Shown here: one piece after another, positions 1 through 7,177 of the stretch | Position numbering within the stretch: the stretch's first letter is position 1 | Layout of the letters: each line of letters opens with the position of its first letter | Assembly (NCBI GenBank): GCA_003693905.1 | Contig: RFLL01000151.1 | Location: 1-9,414 of the forward strand | Source: Alphaproteobacteria bacterium | Lineage (GTDB): Bacteria; Pseudomonadota; Alphaproteobacteria; Kiloniellales; J153 | Length of the DNA stretch: 9,414 nucleotides | Direction of reading: 5' to 3' | The notes under the pieces: generated by a model | The model's input: the letters and a program-made list of their open reading frames with translations, nothing else | Databases searched by the model: none | Told to the model about the DNA's origin: nothing | Translations under genes and position numbers: made by a program

Positions 1-993
<993 letters not shown>

Positions 994-998
<5 letters not shown>

Positions 999-2886
999 GT
1001 GTGATCGGCCGCGTCGCCTGATCCAGCCACGCCCGCGTATCCGGATCGACGTGATCACGGTGCGCCGCGCGCACGCGGGCGTGATAGGCGTCCAGCCAGG
1101 ACGCCTCGTCGGCATTCAGCAGCGCCACCTCGATCAGGTGCCGGTCGATCGGCACCAGGGTCAGCGTCTCGAACGCATGCATGTCACGGCCATCGGGATC
1201 CGGGGCCGGGCGCAGGGTGACGGCAACCAGATTCTCGATCCGGATGCCGTAGGCCCCGTTCCGGTAGTACCCGGGCTCGTTGGACACGATCATGCCGGGC
1301 TCCAGCGCCACCGGGTTGTAGGCCTTGGAGATGCGCTGCGGGCCCTCGTGCACGCCGAGATAGCTGCCGACGCCGTGGCCGGTGCCGTGATCGAAATCGA
1401 GCCCGGCCCGCCACAGCGCGATCCGCGCCAGAACGTCGAGCTGGTGCCCCGTGGTACCGGGCGGGAAGCATGCCGTCGCCAGAGCGATGTGACCCTTGAG
1501 AACGCAGGTGAAATGACGGCGCATCTCGTCGTCGGGGGGATGTTCGCGAGCGCCGATCGCCACCGTGCGCGTGACATCGGTGGTGCCGTCGGGATACTGG
1601 GCCCCGGAATCGACCAGATAGAGCTCGCCCGGGCGCAGCGCCCGGTTAGTCCGCTCGCTGACCCGGTAATGGACGATCGCCCCGTTGGGCCCGGCACCGG
1701 AGATGGTCTCGAAGGAGCAATCGCGGAACATCGGGTCTTCGCGGCGCAGGGCGAGCAGCCGCTGGGCGGCCTCCATTTCGGTGACCGGTGCCCCCGCCGC
1801 CGCCCGCACCGGCGCCTTGCGGTCGAGCCAGGCGAGAAAACGTACCATGGCCCGCCCGTCGCGCAGATGCGCCGCCCGGGCGCCGGCCAACTCGACCGCA
1901 TTCTTGCGCGCCTTGGGCAACAGGCACGGATCGGGACCGGCGACGATATGCGCCCCGCCCGCACGCAGCCGCGCGAACACCCAGGCATTTGCGGTCTGCG
2001 GATCGGCCAGCACCGCCCGGCCATTCCGCCCCGCCGCCTCCAGCGCCGGGCCGAAGTCCGCCGGCGCGTGCACAGTGATGCCGGCTCCCAGGTGCGCCCG
2101 GGCCTCGCCTGCAACCCTGGCCGGGTCGATGAACCAGTCGACCCGAGCGTCTTCACCGCCGGCGGCATCGGCCTGCACGATCGCAAATGACAGCGGCACC
2201 GGCGTATGGGGTACGTCGCTGCCGCGCACGTTGAGCAGCCAGGCGATCGAATCGGGCAGGGTCAGAACCGCCGCCTCGGCCCCGGCGGCACGGATCGTGC
2301 GGGCGATTTCGGCGCGCTTGTCGGCGGAGTCGCGCCCGGCGTAGTCGAGGGGATGAGGAATGATCGGGGCGTTCGGCGGCGGCGGGCGGTCGATCCACAC
2401 GGCATCGACGGGGTTGTCTTCGACCGCCACCAGCGCCGCCCCCGCGCCGGCAACCGCCGCGCGCAGGCGCGCGGCCTGACGTTCACTGTGGAGTTGCGGA
2501 TCGAACCCCAGCCGCATGCCGGGTTCCAGGGCCGACTTCAGCCACCGTTCCGGCGGTTCGTCGATCAGGTGCCTGAATTCATAAAGCGTACCGTCAACCT
2601 CTTCGCGCACCTGCAGGGTATAGCGCCCGTCGACGAAGATGGCGGCACGCGTGGCCAGCACCACCGCCATGCCGGCCGAGCCGGTGAAACCCGTCAGCCA
2701 GGCCAGCCGCTGCGCGCACGCCGGCACGTATTCGCCGAGGTGGGCATCGGCCCTTGGCACCAGGAAACCGTCGAGACCGCGCCGGGCGAGTTCAGTCCGC
2801 AAGGCATCCAGACGCGCCCGCGCACCGGCAGCGGGCGACGGGCCGGGGGATGGACCGGGCAACGGATCGGATGACGGATCGGACAT
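994..2886 (-). CDS. Aminopeptidase P family (Xaa-Pro aminopeptidase), M24B metallopeptidase
   Basis: Predicted to remove an N-terminal residue that precedes proline, using two metal ions (usually manganese), probably in the cytoplasm for peptide recycling. At 630 residues it matches the long three-domain aminopeptidase P type (eukaryotic XPNPEP1-like) rather than the roughly 440-residue E. coli PepP. Two creatinase-like N-terminal domains (about residues 25-160 and 170-330; typical ARRGLDGFLVPRADAHLGEY and LTGFTGSAG) precede a pita-bread catalytic domain. All five metal ligands are visible: D426 (LVDSGAQ), D437 (TTDVTRT), H504 (second His of HGTGHGVG), E537 (SNEPGYY) and E551 (IENL). No signal peptide is seen. 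The ATG at 2886 is the first in-frame start, but I see no good Shine-Dalgarno sequence before it, and residues 2-21 are a Ser/Pro/Gly tetrapeptide repeat, so the true start may lie slightly downstream. The gene is convergent with ligA and divergent from the DUF1127 gene. The family is clear; the physiological substrate is not known from sequence. Confidence 0.95.
2824..2883 (-). repeat. 12-bp (four-codon) tandem repeat at the aminopeptidase N-terminus
   Basis: After the start Met, the protein reads in blocks of four: SDPS, SDPL, PGPS, PGPS, PAAG. On the plus strand the first two blocks contain an exact 10-bp direct repeat, ACGGATCGGA, at 2862-2871 and 2874-2883, with a 12-bp period. The PGPS blocks continue the same period with diverged bases. 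Such in-frame microsatellites can lengthen or shorten without breaking the frame. The stretch precedes the first conserved helix, so it is probably a disordered extension. Confidence 0.6.
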
Positions 2887-2919
2887 GAGCGCGCTGTTCG
2901 CTATCGGCGATCAAACTCA

Positions 2920-2950
2920 CCCCGAGGCTAGGGGGCGCTCCCCCTCGGGG
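2920..2950. repeat. GC-rich inverted repeat upstream of the aminopeptidase gene
   Basis: CCCCGAGG (2920-2927) and CCTCGGGG (2943-2950) are exact inverted complements around a 15-base loop. Inside, AGGGGG (2930-2935) can alternatively pair with CCCCCT (2940-2945) around CGCT, so two competing stems are possible. It lies 33 bases upstream of the aminopeptidase start, where a leader hairpin or an operator would sit. No T-run follows on either strand, so a terminator is less likely. Function is unknown. Confidence 0.4.
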
Positions 2951-2988
2951 CAAGTCCCGTGATCGTGGCGAGAATCTTCTGGCGACGC

Positions 2989-3040
2989 AATATCTTGTGC
3001 GTATGAGAAATATTAACTGTCTATAAGATATACATCTCCT
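2989..3040. promoter_or_regulatory. AT-rich core of the divergent spacer, probable promoter region
   Basis: The 284 bases between the aminopeptidase start and the DUF1127 start (3171) hold no gene I can support. Bases 3001-3040 have 11 G/C out of 40, in otherwise strongly GC-rich sequence, and contain -10-like hexamers (TATAAG at 3022-3027, TATACA at 3029-3034). I could not find a -35 box at 16-18 bases from either; the best, TTGTGC at 2995-3000, is 21 bases from TATAAG. The composition and divergent position suggest a promoter for one or both genes, but no exact promoter can be assigned. Confidence 0.4.
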
Positions 3041-3109
3041 GCAATGCTGCGGTGCAAAAACAATGCTTCTTGCAGAGGCTGCACAAGCCTACATCTGCGG
3101 TGCGGAACA
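3031..3109 (+). repeat. Short direct repeats in the DUF1127 gene leader
   Basis: TACATCT occurs at 3031-3037 and 3090-3096, and CTGCGGTGC at 3047-3055 and 3095-3103. The two copies look like one unit, with about 9 extra bases between the parts in the first copy. CAATGCT also occurs twice, at 3042-3048 and 3061-3067, 19 bases apart start to start. Paired sites of this kind could be protein-binding sites or the remnant of a local duplication. The sequence alone does not say which. Confidence 0.4.
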
Positions 3110-3122
3110 ACCCGGCCATCCC

Positions 3123-3139
3123 CCGCATCGCAAATGCGG
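3123..3139 (+). promoter_or_regulatory. Small hairpin in the DUF1127 5' leader
   Basis: CCGCAT (3123-3128) and ATGCGG (3134-3139) form a perfect 6-bp stem with loop CGCAA. It ends 31 bases before the ATG at 3171 and 21 bases before the AGGAA ribosome-binding site at 3161-3165, so it would not mask that site by itself. It may stabilise the leader or have no role. Confidence 0.3.
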
Positions 3140-3170
3140 ATTGCCGGCTGTCACAGGGTCAGGAACGATG

Positions 3171-3797
3171 ATGAACACACACGCAAACAGCACTCTGGCT
3201 AAGGCCCGGACGCACGACGGCACCGGCATGGCCATTCTTTCCGCTGCGGCCGGTGGCCTGTTGCGGGCCTGGGAGCAACAGCAGACCGCAACCGAGCTGT
3301 CGCGCCTCGACGACCACATTCTCGACGATATCGGTCTGCGCCGTGAAGAAATCGGTACCGTCGCGCGACAGATCGGGGGCGCGAACGGACCCGAGGCGCC
3401 GCGCCATTCCCGTCTGCGCCGGGCGTTCGAGGCCATGCGCACGGCCTGGCTGCGTCGCGCCATGATCCGTGATCTGGAGCGGCTGCCCGACGAAATTCTA
3501 GAGGATATCGGCATTCCGCGGTGGCGGATCGAAGAGGCGGTCGACACCATGCTGGCCGAAACGGCGAAGAAGCGCGCTCAAGCCCAGGCCGCGGGCGAAA
3601 CTCCGACCCCGGCCACGGTGTCCGCGCATTCGCCGGTGCACGGCTTGATCGCCCGTCTCGAACAGGCCGTCCGGCCCCTGCTCCGGCGTCAGGGCGAGCG
3701 CCCCGCCGGCGGCAGGCCGACGTCTGCGGCGTCCGGAGCGCAGGCCAAACCGGCGGCACGTCCGCAGCACGCCGACAAGCGGGCTTCGGCCGCCTGA
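3171..3797 (+). CDS. Tandem DUF1127 domain protein with low-complexity C-terminal tail
   Basis: The 208-residue protein carries two copies of the DUF1127 motif. Copy 1 (about residues 32-68) reads LSRLDDHILDDIGLRREEI; copy 2 (about 91-127) reads LERLPDEILEDIGIPRWRI. They share AW, RL-D, IL-DIG and R--I at the same spacing, 59 residues apart. DUF1127 proteins are small, Arg-rich and abundant in alphaproteobacteria, where some studied members affect RNA turnover and stress or nutrient responses; most have one copy and are much shorter. Residues about 129-208 are rich in Ala, Pro, Arg and Lys and probably disordered, apart from a likely amphipathic helix at 154-174 (HGLIARLEQAVRPLLRRQ). No signal peptide or membrane segment is seen. 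I chose ATG 3171 because AGGAA (3161-3165) lies 5 bases before it. ATG 3168 is equally in frame; a start at 3063 would add a leader with no domain character. Domain identity is good; the function of this protein is unknown. Confidence 0.85.
   Translation: MNTHANSTLAKARTHDGTGMAILSAAAGGLLRAWEQQQTATELSRLDDHILDDIGLRREEIGTVARQIGGANGPEAPRHSRLRRAFEAMRTAWLRRAMIRDLERLPDEILEDIGIPRWRIEEAVDTMLAETAKKRAQAQAAGETPTPATVSAHSPVHGLIARLEQAVRPLLRRQGERPAGGRPTSAASGAQAKPAARPQHADKRASAA
3264..3551 (+). repeat. Diverged internal duplication encoding the two DUF1127 motifs
   Basis: Bases 3264-3374 and 3441-3551 encode two homologous 37-residue segments with an offset of 177 bases. Similarity is clear in the protein (AW, RL-D, IL-DIG, R--I) but weak in the DNA apart from short stretches such as GATATCGG, present in both copies. 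The duplication is therefore old, or reflects fusion of two family members, rather than recent slippage. Confidence 0.65.
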
Positions 3798-3862
3798 GGC
3801 GCACGCACGCACCCCATTTCCAGTTCGAGTTCCTCTTTCTCTCTCCTGTCTTGATGCGGATT

Positions 3863-3892
3863 CGCACCCGGCCGGGTTACCGGCCGGGTGCG
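3863..3892. terminator. Strong GC hairpin at the convergent DUF1127/prmA junction
   Basis: Bases 3863-3875 pair with 3880-3892 in a 13-bp perfect stem (arm CGCACCCGGCCGG) closed by a GTTA loop. The prmA stop codon TAA (3877-3879 on the minus strand) lies in the loop, so the left-hand arm (3863-3875) lies just past the end of prmA and the right-hand arm encodes its last residues. For the plus-strand gene the hairpin begins 66 bases after the stop, preceded by a pyrimidine-rich stretch (3829-3850). No U-tract follows in either direction. A two-way terminator is plausible from position and stem strength, but unproven. Confidence 0.5.
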
Positions 3893-4782
3893 GGCGCATG
3901 CGCATCGGCGGCGAGGACCAGCGTCACCCAGTCCCCCAACGGCACCCGTGCCACCGTCTTGAGCGGGGCCTGGCAGGCGCTCACCTGCATGGCCTGATCG
4001 GTCAACAGACCGGACAGCACCGCCACACCGTCCGGCGCCAGATGACGTCGCAGGTCCGGCGCCAGGGCACACAGCGGCTCGGCCAGGATGTTGGCGACGA
4101 TGAGATCATAGGGTGCACCCGTCGCAACCGTCCGGTGGCCGTATCCGTCCGCCTGAACCACGTCCAGATATTCGGCGACGTCGTTGAGACGGGCATTTTC
4201 CGCGCTCAGACGCACCGCATCGGCATCGCTGTCCACCGCCACCACCGGGCAGCGCCACAGCTTGGCGATGGCAATGGCCAGGATGCCGGTGCCGCACCCC
4301 ATGTCGAGCGCGCGCCTGACCGGCCGACGTGCGGCCGCCAGATCACCGAGGGCCATCAGACAGCCGCGGGTGCTTTCGTGGTGTCCGGTGCCAAAAGCGG
4401 CGCTGGCTTCGATCCGCAAGGGGATCGCGCCGGGCGGCGGCGGCTCGTCGACGTGGGCGCCGTGCACGAAGAACGGCCCGGCGTGCAGTGCCGGCAACGC
4501 CCTGTGGCTTTCCGCCACCCAGTCGAGCGCGGGCAGGCGCTCGATCGTGAACTCGGGGGCCTCGATGCCGGCGGCCAGGGCCGCGGCTGCCAGAAGCGCG
4601 CTCAGATGCGCGCGCCGCGGCGGCGCGGCAAGGTAAACCTCGATCGGCACCATGCCATGATCGTCAGCCCCGCCGACGGCGAGCGCCCCGCCCAGAGTCT
4701 CCAGCGCCGCCTCGACGGCCGGCATTGCCGCGACCGGCACCTTGAGGCCGACCCGCCACGCCGGGGCCGAATGATCGCTCAC
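3877..4782 (-). CDS. prmA: Ribosomal protein L11 methyltransferase PrmA
   Basis: PrmA uses S-adenosylmethionine to trimethylate amino groups of ribosomal protein L11 in the cytoplasm. The 301-residue length is normal. The N-terminal L11-recognition region (about 1-100) joins the methyltransferase domain through the PrmA-type stretch around 102-138 (GPFFVHGAH, then AFGTGHHEST). SAM-binding motif I is LDMGCGTGILAIA (159-171), the acidic residue after beta-2 is D184 in VAVDSD, and the NILA catalytic-loop signature is at 231-234 (LIVANILAEPL). The start is GTG, preceded by GAGGCGAGGG. The Shine-Dalgarno region overlaps the helicase stop codon, and only 12 bases separate the genes, so the two are probably cotranscribed and may be translationally coupled. 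The last codons and the stop lie in the hairpin shared with the convergent DUF1127 gene. The L11 assignment rests on motif order and length and is secure. Confidence 0.95.
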   Translation of the reverse strand: MSDHSAPAWRVGLKVPVAAMPAVEAALETLGGALAVGGADDHGMVPIEVYLAAPPRRAHLSALLAAAALAAGIEAPEFTIERLPALDWVAESHRALPALHAGPFFVHGAHVDEPPPPGAIPLRIEASAAFGTGHHESTRGCLMALGDLAAARRPVRRALDMGCGTGILAIAIAKLWRCPVVAVDSDADAVRLSAENARLNDVAEYLDVVQADGYGHRTVATGAPYDLIVANILAEPLCALAPDLRRHLAPDGVAVLSGLLTDQAMQVSACQAPLKTVARVPLGDWVTLVLAADAHAPAPGR

Positions 4783-4794
4783 GGCGCCCTCGCC

Positions 4795-7089
4795 TCAGCC
4801 CGCCCGATCCGCCGGCACGACGAAACTGGCGATCACCTTTTTGCGGCCGGCCTTGTCGAAAGCGATGTCGAGACGATCGCCGCTTACCGATTCGACGGTT
4901 CCGTAGCCGAATTTCTGGTGAAAGATCCGCGCGCCCGGCACAAAGGCACTGCTCGATACGGGATCGGCGGTGGTTACCACCTCGGCACTCAATTCCAGAT
5001 CCCCCGATCCGCGATGATCGGCGTGACGGCGCGCCCGCGCCATGCCCGGCGTCACACGCCCCGGCGCCCCGTCGGCAAATCCGCCCCCCGCACCGACACC
5101 CAGACCACCGCCCAGACCGACGGCGCCATAAAGGCCGGGGTCGCTTTCCACTTCGATGTGTTCGCGCGGCAGTTCGTCGATGAAGCGCGACGGAATCGCC
5201 GGCGTCCACGACCCGTGCAGACGCCGGTTGGCGGCGAAGCTCAGGATCACCCGCCGGCGCGCCCGGGTCAGACCGACATAGGCCAGACGGCGCTCTTCTT
5301 CCAGGGCCCGGGTACCGTATTCGTCGAGCGCGCGCTGGTTCGGGAACAGCCCTTCCTCCCAGCCCGGCAGAAAGACCGTCTCGAATTCCAGCCCCTTGGC
5401 CGCATGCAGGGTCATCAGGCTGACCATGTCGCCGCCTTCGGCCTCGTTCAGTTCCATGACCAGAGCGACGTGTTCGAGGAACCCGGCCAGGGTTTCGAAC
5501 TCGGCCATGGCGTTGACCAGTTCGCGCAGGTTTTCCAGCCGCCCCGGCGCATCGGGCGCCTTGTCGGCAAGCCACATGGCGGTATAGCCGGATTCTTCGA
5601 GGACGATTTCGGCCAGTTCCGGATGCGGCACATGGCCGATCAGCGACCGCCAGCGCTCGAAGCTCTCGATGAAACGGGCCAGCGCCCGCCGCGCGGCCGG
5701 GCGCAGCTCGTCGGTCGCGGCAAGACGCCGCGCCGCTTCATACAGCGACAACCCGCCGGCGCGCGCGGCGGCGTGCAGGGTCCGCAGCGTCGCCTCGCCC
5801 AGCCCGCGCTTGGGCCTGTTGACGATGCGCTCGAACGCCAAGTCATGACCCGGATTGTCGAGCAAACGCATGTAGGCCAGCGCATCGCGCACTTCGAGGC
5901 GTTCGTAGAACCGCGGACCGCCCACCACCCGGTACGGCAGGCCCAGGGTCAGAAAGCGGTCCTCGAATTCCCGCGTCTGGGCGCCGGTGCGCACCAGGAT
6001 GGCGATTTCGGACAGGGCGTGACCGCGGCGTTGCAGGGCCTCGATCTCCTCGCCGACGAAGCGGGCCTCGGCCTCGCCGTCCCACAGGCCGCGCAGGCGC
6101 AGCTTTTCGCCCTCCTCGCCGTCGGTCCACAAGGTCTTGCCGAGACGGCCCCGATTGTGCGCGATCAGGCCCGAGGCGGCGGCGAGAATGCGCCCGGTGG
6201 AGCGGTAGTTGCGCTCCAGCCGGATCACCCGCGCGCCCGGGAAATCGGTCTCGAAACGCAGGATGTTGCCGACCTCGGCCCCGCGCCAGCCGTAGATCGA
6301 CTGATCGTCGTCCCCGACGCAGCAGATGTTCCGGTGTCCCTGGGCAAGCAGGCGCAGCCACAGGTACTGCGCCACGTTGATGTCCTGATACTCGTCGACG
6401 AGCAGATAGTGAAACCGCCGGTGATAGCCGGCAAGCACGTCGGGACAGGTCTGGAACAGCGTGATCGTGTGCAGGATCAGATCACCGAAATCGCAGGCGT
6501 TGAGGGCACGCAGGCGATCCTGATAGGCGGCGTAAAGCGCCACCGCGCGGCCGCCGGTAACGTCGCCGGCCTGAGCGGCACTCACCTTGTCGGGAGCAAG
6601 GCCGCGATCCTTCCAGCGCTGGATGACCCCCAGAAGCGCACGTGCCGGCGATTTGCGGTCGTCGATCCCTTCAGCCGCCATGAGCTGCTTGAGCAGGCGA
6701 AGCTGGTCGTCGGTGTCGAGAATGGTGAAACCGGGCCCGAGGCCGACCCGTTCCGCATGGGTCCGCAGCATGCGCGCCGCCAGGGCATGAAAGGTCCCCA
6801 GCCACCAGCCCTCGACCGGACGGTTGAGCAGCGCGGCGACACGCTCCTTCATCTCCCGCGCCGCCTTGTTGGTGAAGGTGACGGCGAGAATCTGCCCCGG
6901 GCTCGCCCGGCCGGTGACCAGCAGGTGGGCAAGACGCGCGGTCAGGGCCCGGGTCTTGCCGGTGCCGGCCCCGGCCAGCACCAGCACGGGGCCGTCCAGC
7001 GCCTCCACCGCGGCGCGCTGGGCGTCGTTCAGGGCGGTGAGGTACGGCGGCACGATGGCCGGGGATTGGACTTGCCGTGGCTGTGACAT
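4795..7089 (-). CDS. uvrD: UvrD/PcrA-type ATP-dependent DNA helicase (SF1A)
   Basis: This is a 3'-5' DNA helicase of the UvrD/PcrA/Rep group, which in bacteria displaces excised strands in nucleotide-excision and mismatch repair and clears proteins or RNA polymerase from DNA. At 764 residues it is slightly longer than E. coli UvrD (720). Motifs in order: Q motif LNDAQRAAV (20-28), Walker A AGAGTGKT (39-46), motif Ia AVTFTNKAA, Walker B VDEYQD (231-236), motif III GDDDQSIYGWRGA (259-271), motif IV LERNYRS (291-297), motif V LHAAKGLEFE (561-570) and motif VI YVGLTRARR (604-612). A Gly-rich linker (about 652-680) leads to a C-terminal Tudor-like domain (FHQKFGYGTVESVSGDRL), as in PcrA/UvrD, where it contacts RNA polymerase. 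That end favours UvrD/PcrA over Rep. The ATG start has GAGG 4 bases upstream. It is first in a two-gene unit with prmA. Which of the two names best fits its cellular role cannot be told from sequence. Confidence 0.95.
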   Translation of the reverse strand: MSQPRQVQSPAIVPPYLTALNDAQRAAVEALDGPVLVLAGAGTGKTRALTARLAHLLVTGRASPGQILAVTFTNKAAREMKERVAALLNRPVEGWWLGTFHALAARMLRTHAERVGLGPGFTILDTDDQLRLLKQLMAAEGIDDRKSPARALLGVIQRWKDRGLAPDKVSAAQAGDVTGGRAVALYAAYQDRLRALNACDFGDLILHTITLFQTCPDVLAGYHRRFHYLLVDEYQDINVAQYLWLRLLAQGHRNICCVGDDDQSIYGWRGAEVGNILRFETDFPGARVIRLERNYRSTGRILAAASGLIAHNRGRLGKTLWTDGEEGEKLRLRGLWDGEAEARFVGEEIEALQRRGHALSEIAILVRTGAQTREFEDRFLTLGLPYRVVGGPRFYERLEVRDALAYMRLLDNPGHDLAFERIVNRPKRGLGEATLRTLHAAARAGGLSLYEAARRLAATDELRPAARRALARFIESFERWRSLIGHVPHPELAEIVLEESGYTAMWLADKAPDAPGRLENLRELVNAMAEFETLAGFLEHVALVMELNEAEGGDMVSLMTLHAAKGLEFETVFLPGWEEGLFPNQRALDEYGTRALEEERRLAYVGLTRARRRVILSFAANRRLHGSWTPAIPSRFIDELPREHIEVESDPGLYGAVGLGGGLGVGAGGGFADGAPGRVTPGMARARRHADHRGSGDLELSAEVVTTADPVSSSAFVPGARIFHQKFGYGTVESVSGDRLDIAFDKAGRKKVIASFVVPADRAG

Positions 7090-7099
7090 CTTGCCTCAA

Positions 7100-7130
7100 T
7101 ATATATGGTCGCCGGTATGTCGACCCTCAA
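7100..7130 (-). promoter_or_regulatory. Weak candidate promoter for the helicase-prmA unit
   Basis: On the minus strand, TTGAGG (7125-7130) is followed after 19 bases by TATATA (7100-7105), the only AT-rich block in this 88-bp divergent spacer. The spacing is longer than ideal, and the implied transcript start is so close to the ATG at 7089 that the GAGG ribosome-binding site might not be transcribed. Treat it as a possibility only. I found no convincing promoter for the divergent deacylase gene. Confidence 0.2.
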
Positions 7131-7177
7131 ATTCGATCCCGTTTCCATTCCCGCCACTTCGACGGAGCCTTGCGGCC

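Noticed and set aside
1051..2190. A 379-codon open frame on the plus strand inside the aminopeptidase gene
   Set aside because: It lies wholly antisense to a gene with all five catalytic metal ligands, and its own translation shows no family features.
3104..3130. GGAAC at 3104-3108 as a -35 of an EcfG-type general stress promoter
   Set aside because: At 16-17 bases downstream the sequence is GCAT/CATC, not the expected CGTT-like -10, so the promoter pattern is incomplete.
3063..3170. Longer N-terminus for the DUF1127 protein, starting at 3063
   Set aside because: The extra 36 residues have no domain character and cover the leader repeats and hairpin, and a ribosome-binding site lies just before 3171.
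3898..7086. A 1062-codon open frame on the plus strand, antisense to prmA and the helicase
   Set aside because: It is in exact codon register with both minus-strand genes, so its stops could only arise from TTA, CTA or TCA codons, which these GC-rich genes avoid; it ends at the TCA Ser2 codon of the helicase. Its translation is rich in His, Gln, Arg and Gly with no recognisable domain. It is a shadow of the real genes.
6824..7177. Upstream in-frame extension of the deacylase
   Set aside because: It would overlap the start of the helicase gene by about 270 bases and adds Ala/Arg/Ser-rich sequence without family similarity. The conserved protein starts at 7178 behind a GGAG site.
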